64,000 bases of DNA from a virus, in the IMG/VR virus record IMGVR_UViG_3300035698_014689, positions 1 through 64,000 of that record; one strand, given 5' to 3'. Made by a program: the position numbers and the translations under genes. The notes under the pieces are model-generated. The model searched no databases and was not told where the DNA came from. It worked only from the letters and a program-made list of their open reading frames with translations. Position 1 is the first letter of the stretch, and each line of letters opens with the position of its first letter. Shown piece by piece: positions 7,064-15,190 of the stretch.

Positions 7064-7083
7064 AATCTCAATCTCCTTTTTTG

Positions 7084-7281
7084 TTATTCTACAAACTGGA
7101 AAACCGAAATGATTTCACTCTCTTCTACTCCCAACAAATCAGCCGCCTCACACAGCTCTTTTGCCAATACAATGGCATCCCCATTACACAATCTGCCTTC
7201 AATCCCGCCTTCATCCAAACAACTGTCTGATTCAACTGTTTCCCAGTAATACTCACCTCGTAATTTGAAAACTAAAAACAT
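7084..7281 (-). CDS. small acidic protein, 65 aa
   Basis: Starts MFLVFKLRGEYYWETVE and is strongly acidic overall, with an alanine-rich helix (DAIVLAKELCEAADLL) and an ISVFQFVE end. GAGGAG is the ribosome site. Small acidic phage proteins sometimes mimic DNA or inhibit host enzymes, but nothing specific is seen here. Confidence 0.6.
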   Translation of the reverse strand: MFLVFKLRGEYYWETVESDSCLDEGGIEGRLCNGDAIVLAKELCEAADLLGVEESEIISVFQFVE

Positions 7282-7336
7282 TTTCTCACTCCTCTATTAT
7301 TTTAAAACCTTCACCACACACGGACGTATACCCAGA

Positions 7337-7489
7337 TCACCAGAGCAATTTAAACTCTTTCTTATACTCGGAGAGAGCACAGGCATTCACTTTGATTAAC
7401 CCCTCAAGCCTTTTCTTTTCAATCTTATCCTCAGCGTACAGAGGGACGCACAGGATAGCCAGCAGTAACATCAACGACAGCTTTCTCAT
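7337..7489 (-). CDS. 50-aa secreted or periplasmic microprotein
   Basis: ATG at 7489 follows AGGAGG at 5 nt; that ribosome site lies in the last codons of the FkbM gene. Residues 1-20 (MRKLSLMLLLAILCVPLYAE) form a clear signal peptide with a likely cut after LYA, leaving about 31 residues with one Cys. The position right after FkbM suggests co-expression. Function unknown. Confidence 0.65.
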   Translation of the reverse strand: MRKLSLMLLLAILCVPLYAEDKIEKKRLEGLIKVNACALSEYKKEFKLLW

Positions 7490-7490
7490 C

Positions 7491-8126
7491 TTAACCTCCT
7501 AATTTAAAGATTACGTTCTTAAATTCTTTCGTCTCATCAAACTCAAACCATTTGCTGAAACCATACAAAGACAGCACAGAGGACAGGGACTTCTCAGAAG
7601 GCTCACCACAACGTCGTGGGAGCTTCGAAACCTCTACGAGTACCCATTTGATGCAACCCGATCTCAACGTCCTCACACCTCCTTTCAGAACGTTCAACTC
7701 ACTTCCCTCAATATCCATCCACAAAAAAGACTTTCTCGAAATGGGAACCACACGAGCGAATGTGTCCAATGTATAGAATGGAGCGAGTTGAACACCATCA
7801 CCAACCACCTTCAATCTCTTTTTAGGCTCCAAGAGACTCGTGTTTCCCTGATCCTTAGTCAAGAGCAGAGACAACAACTGATCAGCCTTGTGAAGCCCGA
7901 AAGGATATAGTCTCCCCTGATAATCATCAACCCTCTGCACAAAGGTAATAATCTGTGGCTCGAAGCCGATGATTTCAATGTCAGGGAACCACTCCTTGAA
8001 CTGCTCTGCTTCATTATGTGGTTTCTGTCCCACTCCAACATTCAGGAGCAAACTAGGAGCCACGTCTAATTTATGCAGGATTGCGGATATATCAATCTTA
8101 TGCTTTTTTCTTGGTAGCTTTGCCAT
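7491..8126 (-). CDS. FkbM-family methyltransferase
   Basis: A 211-residue protein with the FkbM layout: SAM-binding LLLNVGVGQ near residue 27, GFEPQ, a later YTLDTFA segment, then WMDIEGSELNVLKGG near residue 136 (the MDIEGxE motif). FkbM enzymes methylate hydroxyl groups, often on sugars or small metabolites, and are frequent partners of glycosyltransferases. With the glycan genes elsewhere in the window, methylation of a virion or host glycan is a reasonable inference. Confidence 0.85.
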   Translation of the reverse strand: MAKLPRKKHKIDISAILHKLDVAPSLLLNVGVGQKPHNEAEQFKEWFPDIEIIGFEPQIITFVQRVDDYQGRLYPFGLHKADQLLSLLLTKDQGNTSLLEPKKRLKVVGDGVQLAPFYTLDTFARVVPISRKSFLWMDIEGSELNVLKGGVRTLRSGCIKWVLVEVSKLPRRCGEPSEKSLSSVLSLYGFSKWFEFDETKEFKNVIFKLGG

Positions 8127-8522
8127 TTTTCTTTTCCTGTTTCTCTTTCAATGTAACAGCGGATTGATCCAGCACAGAACTCTTTTCAATGCCTTCTTTC
8201 TACGTCCAGCGGCATTTGATGTTTCAGACAGTTCCTTGAGTGAAGGCTCATCCTTTTTCACCTTATCAGCCAGCTTCTTCCGAAGCTCTTTGGCCATCTT
8301 CTGTGCGGCTTCATCTGCCTCACGCTTTTCCTTGGAACGTTTCTGCAATGCCAGCAACAAGTCATTCATCAAGTCATCCGCAATCTTTTGCGCATGGTCG
8401 TCTTGACCTGAAGCGGATAAGAACGCACAACCTTTCTGATCAATTCCCAGCAGTATAGCGCCCTGCGCTTTCGTATCCCTTCTGAACCTCACGCACCATC
8501 CCTTCACATTTGATTCCGTCAT
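8098..8522 (-). CDS. coiled-coil hypothetical protein, frame-interrupted near its end
   Basis: ATG at 8522 with AGGGAGAA upstream. Residues about 45-100 are a Lys/Glu/Ala-rich coiled coil. The frame as given ends at 8148 in an atypical WINPLLH tail. One added base in the run at 8197-8199 continues the charged composition (GIEKSSVLDQSAVTLKEK) to a stop at 8098, overlapping the FkbM start by 29 nt. Unknown function. Confidence 0.55.
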
Positions 8523-8538
8523 CCTTTTTCTCCCTTTA

Positions 8539-9467
8539 TTAAAACGGAGGCTCATCCTCCACAATTGCTTCATCCTCAGACATAGTCTTATCCAATAGAA
8601 CTATCGCCTCCTCAGCATCAAAATGTTTGCGCAGTTTCGCCAAAGCTTCCATCTTATTTCCTGCTTCCGTCAAATACCTGCTAATCTCAACAAAAGGATC
8701 AGCATCAGAGATCGCCTTCATCAATCTTTTGATACCCTCCTTTTGCTTTTCAACGTGGACTATTTTATCATTCTGTTTCATTACCATTGTCAGGAGCATC
8801 TTTAACATTAGCACAGCGGAGAAGATATTCTCATCACAGTAGTAGTTTCCTGTTGCGAGAATACCAACCGTCTCCAGCCCATTTGTAATCAAGGAGTCGA
8901 ACTGCTCAATGTTATCAATGCAATCATCCGATGCACGTGTTGACAGCTTCTCCATAGCGTCAGTAAATTGTTTCACCAGCTCATCAATTAAGGCGTTAAT
9001 CTCATCCGTGGTGAAGGGACGACGAAGTAATTCACACGTGATGCTGATGCCTAAGTCAGCATTCTCATACTGATCCTTCGTGAGTGAATATACGCATCCT
9101 GTAGCGTCCAATAATCGATGAAGACTGGAAGCAATTCCATCCCCTTTTCTCTTCATTGTCAATTCCTCTTTTGGGATACATGTCTTATCATCAATATCGT
9201 AAAATCTTCGTTCTGAAAGAGCCTTGACACTCTCCTCTAAAAGCTCTCTCGATAACACGGGGGAGTCACTTGACGACTCCTTTTCCATAAGGGCCAAAGT
9301 GTCGAGGGAGTCTTTAACAAGAGTCGTGCACTCGGGCATCACAGCAGAGGGAACTGCCGTTGACTTCAACATGGTGCACTCCAAGTGCTTGCGAAAAGGC
9401 CCCAGCAGAGCCAATGTGTCACCGAGCTCTGAGGGGTCAGTCCTGATGTTTTCCTTTTATCAGTCAT
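8539..9467 (-). CDS. large hypothetical helical protein, frame-interrupted near its start
   Basis: The main frame (end 8539) encodes about 290 helical, Asp/Glu/Lys-rich residues with TLALMEKESS, KRLMKAISDADPF and LDKTMSEDEAIVEDE. It has no good start. ATG at 9467, in ATGA overlap with the upstream stop, opens MTDKRKTSGLTP, and one extra base in the four-base run at 9433-9436 joins it to SELGDTLALLGPF in the main frame. The joined protein is about 308 residues. No family is recognised. Confidence 0.6.
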
Positions 9468-9847
9468 CTCACCATTTTCAGTGAGGGAGCACCCTGCTTC
9501 ACAGTCCGAAGGGCAACGAGTTCTTTAGAAGCCTGTGTGTCCGCTTCAATGAACTTCTCAACCTCGCTTAGACGCTCTTTCAAGTCAATCCTGAACAATT
9601 CCAGTCCATTCGGCATATCCTCCACCAATTTCTCCAATGCGTCCTTATCCTTATAGGACACGTTCTGACGGAATGTGACCTCAAAGGCATGTTCGTCACC
9701 AGTCACTTTCTCAACACCACGGGCCTTGTATGGAGCGTGACTCAACACGCCCTCAATCACTGCCTGCTTACGCTTTTTCAGATGTGCCTCTTCAATAAGA
9801 ATGGCAGACCAGTCCTCAGCGAGTTTGTCGATTCTGTCTCCTGACAT
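9464..9847 (-). CDS. hypothetical protein, 127 aa
   Basis: ATG at 9847 is chosen over 9880 because GGAGTAAGG lies just upstream. The product has an N-terminal helix (RIDKLAEDWSAILIEEAHLKK), a central beta-like block (AFEVTFRQNVSYKDKDAL), a helix (DLKERLSEVEKFIE) and ends GAPSLKMVR. The organisation resembles a frequent phage early protein group of unknown function. It is first after the 9.9-kb terminator. Confidence 0.65.
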   Translation of the reverse strand: MSGDRIDKLAEDWSAILIEEAHLKKRKQAVIEGVLSHAPYKARGVEKVTGDEHAFEVTFRQNVSYKDKDALEKLVEDMPNGLELFRIDLKERLSEVEKFIEADTQASKELVALRTVKQGAPSLKMVR

Positions 9848-9874
9848 ATTCCTTACTCCTTTTACTAAATAGAA

Positions 9875-9890
9875 GTGCATTCAGTTGCAC
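9875..9890. promoter_or_regulatory. dyad GTGCA-N6-TGCAC (perfect)
   Basis: GTGCA TTCAGT TGCAC sits between the terminator at 9901-9929 and the gene starting at 9847. A site right after a terminator and before a new gene set is where an operator-controlled promoter would be expected. Confidence 0.6.
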
Positions 9891-9900
9891 TCCTGCGACC

Positions 9901-9929
9901 AAAAAAAGAGGCCCTTGAAAAAGAGCCTC
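9901..9929 (-). terminator. intrinsic terminator
   Basis: On the minus strand GAGGCTCTT, a short loop and AAGGGCCTC form a 9-bp stem with one U-G pair, followed directly by seven T. It stands 14 nt after the stop of the 114-residue gene and would end or attenuate the operon read from 10.4 kb. Confidence 0.85.
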
Positions 9930-9942
9930 ATAAACGGTGATT

Positions 9943-10287
9943 TTACATCAACCAAGTAGTGGCAAAGGATTTCCCTTTTATCATCTGTACTTCTTGGGAA
10001 ACATGCTTGTTGTTAGACCAGTTGGAGTTTTCCAACCCATAACGTTCTAGTTCCAAAATCCGAGAAAACTCCCAGCCCCTGACTATCAAAAAACTTTTGT
10101 ACAAGTTAAGTGTCTCCTGACCATAAATTCCGAAGAGGTCAAAAAGCTGTTTGAAAGTACGAATAACCCATTGCATATCAGAAGACTCTTCCTCGGAAGC
10201 ATTCAGGAAAACAGGCTCTGATCCTTTTTCCTCAACATAAGTCTTAATCCACTGATCCAACTCCCTGACTGTCTTTGCGATTAACAT
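9943..10287 (-). CDS. hypothetical protein, 114 aa
   Basis: ATG at 10287 is favoured over 10314 because the in-frame codons between them contain the ribosome site GGAGG, 8 nt upstream. The product begins MLIAKTVRELDQWIKTYVEE, is acidic in the first half (ASEEESSDMQWVI) and has a helical middle. It is a single gene between a candidate promoter (10.34 kb) and a terminator. Unknown function. Confidence 0.65.
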   Translation of the reverse strand: MLIAKTVRELDQWIKTYVEEKGSEPVFLNASEEESSDMQWVIRTFKQLFDLFGIYGQETLNLYKSFLIVRGWEFSRILELERYGLENSNWSNNKHVSQEVQMIKGKSFATTWLM

Positions 10288-10336
10288 CTCAATTTCCTCC
10301 AATTTAAAACACATTTGACAGGGAACCTTTCCCCAT

Positions 10337-10364
10337 CATCTAAAATAAGGATGACTCGTGTCAA
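10337..10364 (-). promoter_or_regulatory. candidate promoter, TTGACA-N16-TAGATG
   Basis: Minus strand TTGACA (10359-10364), 16 bp, TAGATG (10337-10342). A small perfect hairpin (GGGAA CCT TTCCC, 10321-10333) follows immediately and would lie at the 5' end of the mRNA. The leader downstream repeats AAATGTGTTTTAAAT as in the duplicated blocks at 1.0 and 15.2 kb. Confidence 0.5.
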
Positions 10365-10384
10365 TTCTTTTGTCAAATCTTTTT

Positions 10385-10687
10385 TCAATTTTTCGTCGAA
10401 GTTTCGTCAACAAGGTCATCAGATTCGATTCTTCTTCTCTCATCCAGTGTGATGTAGAAGTCACGTTCGAGTTTCTCAAGAGCGGGTTTTTCAGAGTAGA
10501 AGACTTCAACACAATCAGCTGATCTACGGGGGAAGTGTGAGCGGAGTAACAGCAAACGCTCTTTATACATGCAACGTGTGATCTCCTCTTTCATGGGGGA
10601 GCCTTCTTTTGTGTCCACCCACGCAACTCCGTACTGAGTTTCCATGAACTGCTTAAATTCAGGTATCAAGTTCTTGTCTAAATTCAT
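10385..10687 (-). CDS. hypothetical protein, 100 aa
   Basis: Starts MNLDKNLIPEFKQFMETQYG after AAAGGAGTAAGCA. It is rich in Arg/Glu pairs (CMYKERLLLLRSHFPRRSAD, LDERRRIESDD) and ends VDETSTKN. It directly follows the two small paralogous genes and probably shares their transcript. No known motif. Confidence 0.6.
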   Translation of the reverse strand: MNLDKNLIPEFKQFMETQYGVAWVDTKEGSPMKEEITRCMYKERLLLLRSHFPRRSADCVEVFYSEKPALEKLERDFYITLDERRRIESDDLVDETSTKN

Positions 10688-10690
10688 TGC

Positions 10691-10903
10691 TTACTCCTTT
10701 TTTGTTATTTCTATACCACGGGCTTTGGCCTTGTCCTCCAATTCCTTAACCCGTTCAGGATTGAAAGCTCTGTGCAATTCACGAGCTATTTCAAACCCAA
10801 GGGAGGTGTCTATTCCCAACTGCGACTTTACTGTAACCGTTCTTTTGATTTCTTCAATGAGCCACATGTCTTTTTGTCTGACATTTATCTTTATTTGGGG
10901 CAT
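10691..10903 (-). CDS. small paralogous protein A, possible ribbon-helix-helix type
   Basis: A 70-residue protein: short basic beta-like start (MPQIKINVRQKDMWLIEEI), then a helix-turn with DTSLGFEIARELHRAF. It is similar to the next gene upstream, which has DNWLFEML and KTSVGAEVKRILKEEL at matching positions. A beta strand followed by two helices and a T-S-x-G turn would fit ribbon-helix-helix DNA binding, but that is inference. It overlaps the neighbour by 13 nt. Confidence 0.6.
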   Translation of the reverse strand: MPQIKINVRQKDMWLIEEIKRTVTVKSQLGIDTSLGFEIARELHRAFNPERVKELEDKAKARGIEITKKE

Positions 10904-11103
10904 TCTCCGTACTCCTTTTTATAGTCTTTCACCAGTTCCTCTTTAAGAATCCTTTTCACTTCAGCACCAACAGATGTTTTCTCCCCTGCGGCTTCCCGCA
11001 ATTGTACTCGCTGTTCAAGCATTTCAAACAGCCAGTTGTCATCATCGTTAACCCACGTTGACAAGTGCTTACCCTTTCTTTTATACCCGCCGAATTTAAC
11101 CAT
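10891..11103 (-). CDS. small paralogous protein B, possible ribbon-helix-helix type
   Basis: A 70-residue paralogue of the neighbouring gene, starting MVKFGGYKRKGKHLSTWVND. The shared core is D-x-W-L-x-E followed about 20 residues later by T-S-x-G-x-E-x-x-R-x-L. The N-terminus is more basic than in the paralogue. It starts 2 nt after the VWA gene ends, so it is probably co-transcribed with the MoxR/VWA pair. Confidence 0.6.
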   Translation of the reverse strand: MVKFGGYKRKGKHLSTWVNDDDNWLFEMLEQRVQLREAAGEKTSVGAEVKRILKEELVKDYKKEYGECPK

Positions 11104-11104
11104 A

Positions 11105-13465
11105 TCAGAATCTTTCCCTTCCTACTCCGAAAATCATTTTCTGGAGAAGCTTAGACAGTTGCGGAATCAGCGAGCCCATATCCTCAAACTTGATATAATG
11201 CTTGAACATTGATTCAGGATTAGCGGCTCCTATCGCAATCTGCATAATATGAACACCCTTCTTGGCAATATCATCCACGGATTTTTTCGTGGCCATCTTC
11301 GCCTCGTGACCTCCATAAGCACGACCGCTGGGCATTCCATCAGACAGCACCAGCATGAGCTTATTCGAGTGATCTGCATTTGCTAGAAATTCCTTCCCCA
11401 CAGTCTCTATCGCCTTATGGTCGTAGTTTTCCATGCAGTCCCGCCCGAAAAATGCAAGAGCCGACCTATCCTTTCGTTTTTTGCTGTAGTAGCGTCTGAT
11501 CAAACAGTTTTCGTTGTTTTCCCCGTAGGATGTGTGACTATAAATATGCAGGTCAATCCTCGGGATAGTCAACAGTGCCTCTTGCATTGCGAAGGCCATT
11601 GTCAAGGCTTTCTCAGCTTTGCATAATCTACCCTCAAAGTCTCCAACATAACCCATTGAACCACTTTCGTCGAGCAATAAACAAATACTCAAACCAACAG
11701 CCCGATGTCGCTCGGTAGTGCAGAACAAACGGGAAGTTGTTTTCGCCAAAGCCAGTCTTCGCTTATCCAGTTTCCCCTCACGCTTATCCCGAAACTTCCT
11801 TTCCAAGTCAGCCAGTCTCATACTGAAAACCCGTTGCATCTTCCTGATATGTGGACGACAAACCTTTTTCAATTTCTTGTAGGTCTCGTCAGTGTCTCCC
11901 TTTATCTTTGGCTCAACAGTAGCAACAGCACGTTCCCGCCCGAACTCATATCCCGTTTCCTCTACTGTGAATTTCTCCTCCTCAAGTGAACGAACACCAG
12001 CCCTGATTTTTTCCTCAACGGCATCAGCAAGAGTCATCTCGTCAATTCTCGATGCTTTGGTGAACTCCTCACCTCCATAACAACCCAGTTCCTTCCTCAA
12101 TTTCTCCGCGGCCTCAACATCCGCTTTCAATTCTTTAATCTCCTTTTTCAACTCTGCCTTTAGCTTCTCCTCCTCATGCTCAAGTTTCGCATCAGAACCC
12201 GCTTCAATTTTACGACCCATCTTTTCAGCATACTTTTTCTCTTTCTTGGCAATCTCAGTTTTAGCTCTTCTCAACTCCTCCTCAAGTTTCATCTCCTCTT
12301 TGATTGCTTTGATTTCTTCAGATGTGAAGGGCGTGGAAGAGGGGGAGCCACCACAGGACTCGCCCTCACCATCCGACCCTTCAGATTCAGGGGAGGGCTT
12401 TTCCTCAGTCCCACCATCCGAATCATCTCCCGATTCAGGCTTCCCAGCGCCTTCAGAGCTCTCAGACCCTCCCTCCGAGGTATCAGAGGATGGATAGCCT
12501 GAACCTCCCTCAGGTTTTCTCATTTCCTCGGGTTTGATCAATATCCCGAACATATCCAACAAGCTGTGAATCAATTGCTCTAATTTCAGAACATCCTCCC
12601 ACGTCTCCAATTGTCCGGAAGCGTCCATCATAAATTCATATGGATTGACTCCATCCCGTTCGAATTTTTTCATGGCGATTGTCAGCAACTGGGGACTCCT
12701 GAGAGCCATCATAACAATTGCGTGCGCTTTACTTCTTGGAGTCATGGGAGGATGCTCTTCACCAGTCTTCTCATCCGTGTAACCATCCCACTGCTTTATG
12801 ACATCAATAAGGTTATCCTCAAAAACAGCCTTTCTTGTTGCGGCTAGATAAAAGGCGAATCCATCACTTCTTTTAACGGCTATTATCTCAATTCGAACAT
12901 CCTCCACCAAGTTCAGACGCCCCTTCTTCTCAAAAACCTCATAGAAGTTTTCGTGCAACGGATGTGCCAGTATCCCCTTCCTCTCTTCAATCCACTTCGT
13001 AAACCCTTGGCTGGATAAAAGATGTTCAGCCTCGTGTATTCCGATGCCAGCATAAACATTCAATCTTTCTTTCGGATCAACTTTTTCGTACATTTCTTTT
13101 CCTAGGAATATCTGAGCACGCCCTCCGAGAACACCCTTGGCGGCTGATCCGCCAACCATATCAGTAGTGCAGATTTTAACGTCCACAGGAGCGGGAACAC
13201 CATGTATTCTTATCAGGTTATAGACGAAGTTTCGAATCTTTGTTAATTCGATTGCATCAGCTTCAGGAGTCATCTCTTTATGAGAGTCACGAAAACCAAA
13301 AAAGCTCCTTCCGAAGTAACCCTCCATTCTGTCTAGAGAATCATCAATCTCCCACCGATCAAAAAGCTCATCATTCTCATCGGCAATCCGCTTTGCCAGT
13401 TTCTTAGGTGCTTTCTTTTTCCCAGCGCCTTTCACAGCTTTCTTTATTTTTTCAATCATTGCCAT
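11105..13465 (-). CDS. metallopeptidase-like/VWA-domain protein, CobT-like partner of MoxR
   Basis: A 786-residue protein. Residues 138-200 carry GIGIHEAEH (HExxH at 144-148) and LVEDVRIE, a zinc-peptidase-like set as in DUF2201-type proteins. Residues about 320-400 are low-complexity Ser/Glu/Gly, followed by coiled coil. The C-terminus is a von Willebrand A domain with MIDAS DESGS (D599) and a later VLSDGMPSG. Such proteins pair with MoxR/CobS AAA+ ATPases, here the next gene upstream, to remodel target complexes. The phage target is unknown. Confidence 0.85.
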   Translation of the reverse strand: MAMIEKIKKAVKGAGKKKAPKKLAKRIADENDELFDRWEIDDSLDRMEGYFGRSFFGFRDSHKEMTPEADAIELTKIRNFVYNLIRIHGVPAPVDVKICTTDMVGGSAAKGVLGGRAQIFLGKEMYEKVDPKERLNVYAGIGIHEAEHLLSSQGFTKWIEERKGILAHPLHENFYEVFEKKGRLNLVEDVRIEIIAVKRSDGFAFYLAATRKAVFEDNLIDVIKQWDGYTDEKTGEEHPPMTPRSKAHAIVMMALRSPQLLTIAMKKFERDGVNPYEFMMDASGQLETWEDVLKLEQLIHSLLDMFGILIKPEEMRKPEGGSGYPSSDTSEGGSESSEGAGKPESGDDSDGGTEEKPSPESEGSDGEGESCGGSPSSTPFTSEEIKAIKEEMKLEEELRRAKTEIAKKEKKYAEKMGRKIEAGSDAKLEHEEEKLKAELKKEIKELKADVEAAEKLRKELGCYGGEEFTKASRIDEMTLADAVEEKIRAGVRSLEEEKFTVEETGYEFGRERAVATVEPKIKGDTDETYKKLKKVCRPHIRKMQRVFSMRLADLERKFRDKREGKLDKRRLALAKTTSRLFCTTERHRAVGLSICLLLDESGSMGYVGDFEGRLCKAEKALTMAFAMQEALLTIPRIDLHIYSHTSYGENNENCLIRRYYSKKRKDRSALAFFGRDCMENYDHKAIETVGKEFLANADHSNKLMLVLSDGMPSGRAYGGHEAKMATKKSVDDIAKKGVHIMQIAIGAANPESMFKHYIKFEDMGSLIPQLSKLLQKMIFGVGRERF

Positions 13466-13486
13466 TTTCTCGTCCTCATATTAAAC

Positions 13487-13502
13487 GTGCAATCAAGTGC
13501 AA
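13487..13502. promoter_or_regulatory. dyad GTGCA-N6-TGCAA (one mismatch)
   Basis: GTGCA ATCAAG TGCAA lies in the short gap between the MoxR stop and the VWA start, just upstream of the VWA ribosome site GAGGACGAG. One base departs from the perfect dyad. Confidence 0.45.
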
Positions 13503-13513
13503 TCCACAAACTC

Positions 13514-14908
13514 TTACATATAACTTTCTTTCTGAAAAATTTGGATCACTTTCACCCGTTCAGAATCCTCCCCACCCTCCTTCTCAAAACATCCAAAGAT
13601 GGAGGCTTCAATTGCGGCCTTTCTTGAAACGCTGTCATTCAGCATCTCACAGCAGTCTAAAAGCATTCTCGTCGAGATCATGGTATTGTACTCACCCTCC
13701 ACCGCCAGACTTCTCTGGGATGCGGCTATCTTGACCAGCTTTTTGATTTCGCCTGTCGGAACTGTCGGGAATCGGAGACGAATAATACGCTCCTCCTCGG
13801 CCTGAGGGGGATAGTCTAAATCAATTTTTACTTTGAATCTATCCAGAAGAGCCCTGTCCAAGGCCATCGTTCCAGTATACTCAACCCCGACGTTCGCTGT
13901 CGCCATGAAGGAAACTGCTTTCCCCTTATAAATTACAGAACCATCCTCCGACTCATCTAAGCTCATATATTCCTGTCTATCCATCAAGGGGAGTATCAGA
14001 TTAAAAGCATCGCTAGGAGCTCGTGTAATCTCGTCCCACAGCATAACACCCGAGGGCTTTTGCACAGATTGAACAAAACGGGATTGATTGAAGAACGTCC
14101 CTTTTTCAGCATTGAAGTGCGTGCTTCCTATCAAACTGGTTCTAGCTTCAGTCATTGCTCCGAAGTTGAAAGGCTCACATTCCACACCAAGGGCCTCAGC
14201 AACCAAGTAAACCAACTCGGATTTTCCTGAACCTGTCGGGCCTGTCAGGATTGCGTGTTTTCCACGATTACCACACCATAAGAGCTTCTCCCAGTTTTCC
14301 TTGGTGACGAAGAACTCTTCGGGAGTCTTCAAATCTTTCCAAACCATTCCAGTAGGTTTCGCGGGCTTGATCTCAGTCACATCTTTCTCAACAACAGGAG
14401 CACCCTCATTCTTCACAACCCGTTCGACAAAATCATCGGTCTCAATAGCCTTTGTCACATCGTCATTCACTAAGGGAAGGTCACGCATGAAAGCGTTCGT
14501 CAACTCCCTAGAAATTCTTGAGTGCGTTCTTATATCGCCCTCACCCATAGAGGAATAATTCTTCCCCTCCTTCATAGCTTGCAATATCTGCCATAGGTGA
14601 ACATCTTCTTTCGGCGGAGTCAAGAGAAAGAGTGAATCAGCTTCCAAGTTCTCAAGGACTCCTATGTCCTCTTTCTTTTCAGATAAGTCAAAGATAGTGT
14701 TTTTCTTCCCATCATTAACTCCCGACCATAACCCTCTCTTCACAATTGCAACATGCTCACAACTGCCCTTGACTCGGTGAGCGGCGCATTGGCAAGTCAA
14801 CTTTGTCTTATCTGATTTCACAGCAAAACCAATTTTAAGCGTCATGTCTGTGTTAAGAGCATGAACCACATATTTGATCCCAGCTTCAATTACTTGTACA
14901 AGATACAT
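13514..14908 (-). CDS. AAA+ MoxR/CobS-like ATPase with N-terminal SWIM zinc finger
   Basis: 464 residues. Residues 39-52 hold C39-x-C41...C50-x-H52, a SWIM zinc finger, usually a nucleic-acid or protein-binding module. Residues about 205-430 are the AAA+ core: Walker A GPTGSGKS (223-230), Walker B GVMLWDE (D292 E293), a sensor-1-like FMATAN, and ALLDRFKVKI. MoxR ATPases work with VWA proteins, and the next gene downstream is one. The ribosome site AATAGGAGGAAATTCG is strong. Confidence 0.9.
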   Translation of the reverse strand: MYLVQVIEAGIKYVVHALNTDMTLKIGFAVKSDKTKLTCQCAAHRVKGSCEHVAIVKRGLWSGVNDGKKNTIFDLSEKKEDIGVLENLEADSLFLLTPPKEDVHLWQILQAMKEGKNYSSMGEGDIRTHSRISRELTNAFMRDLPLVNDDVTKAIETDDFVERVVKNEGAPVVEKDVTEIKPAKPTGMVWKDLKTPEEFFVTKENWEKLLWCGNRGKHAILTGPTGSGKSELVYLVAEALGVECEPFNFGAMTEARTSLIGSTHFNAEKGTFFNQSRFVQSVQKPSGVMLWDEITRAPSDAFNLILPLMDRQEYMSLDESEDGSVIYKGKAVSFMATANVGVEYTGTMALDRALLDRFKVKIDLDYPPQAEEERIIRLRFPTVPTGEIKKLVKIAASQRSLAVEGEYNTMISTRMLLDCCEMLNDSVSRKAAIEASIFGCFEKEGGEDSERVKVIQIFQKESYM

Positions 14909-14951
14909 TCGAATTTCCTCCTATTAAAACTATTACTACAGGTTTCACCAT
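14886..14951 (-). CDS. possible 21-aa leader peptide overlapping the MoxR start
   Basis: ATG at 14951, with GAGGAAATAGTG upstream, opens 21 codons (MVKPVVIVLIGGN...) that run through the MoxR ribosome site and end inside the MoxR gene in another frame. Translation through the site could affect MoxR initiation. It may equally be chance. Confidence 0.25.
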   Translation of the reverse strand: MVKPVVIVLIGGNSNVSCTSN

Positions 14952-15049
14952 CACTATTTCCTCACAAAAATAAAATTTCCCTCCTATTTGAAACATAAAA
15001 TAATCAAGGGGTAGCCTCACTTTATTGTGAGACCACCAGTTTGAAAATT

Positions 15050-15190
15050 CTAGTGACCTGTGAGACTAACAACCATATAACCACCAACGGGCGAGGCATT
15101 AAAAGCAATGCACTCCCTAACTAATTGAGCTGTGAAAATTGACAACGCCTTGAGCCCCTCGGAATCCATTTCAAATTTAACAGTACCCAT
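15050..15190 (-). CDS. 46-aa hypothetical protein, first gene after the duplicated leader
   Basis: ATG at 15190 after AGGAGGAAATC. The product reads MGTVKFEMDSEGLKALSIF then TAQLVRECIAFNASPVGGYM and ends VSLTGH. It has no family. Its upstream 100 bp are the second copy of the block before the 51-residue gene at the left end, so the two small genes share control but not sequence. Confidence 0.6.
   Translation of the reverse strand: MGTVKFEMDSEGLKALSIFTAQLVRECIAFNASPVGGYMVVSLTGH

Noticed and set aside
12176-12502. Plus-strand ORFs opposite the VWA gene, one Ser/Pro-rich
   Set aside because: They mirror the Ser/Glu-rich linker of the minus-strand VWA gene; repetitive codons make the opposite strand open by necessity.
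15001-15050. CCTCAC...GTGAG hairpin after the 46-residue gene as terminator
   Set aside because: Short stem with no T-run on the minus strand, and the MoxR gene follows closely without another promoter.
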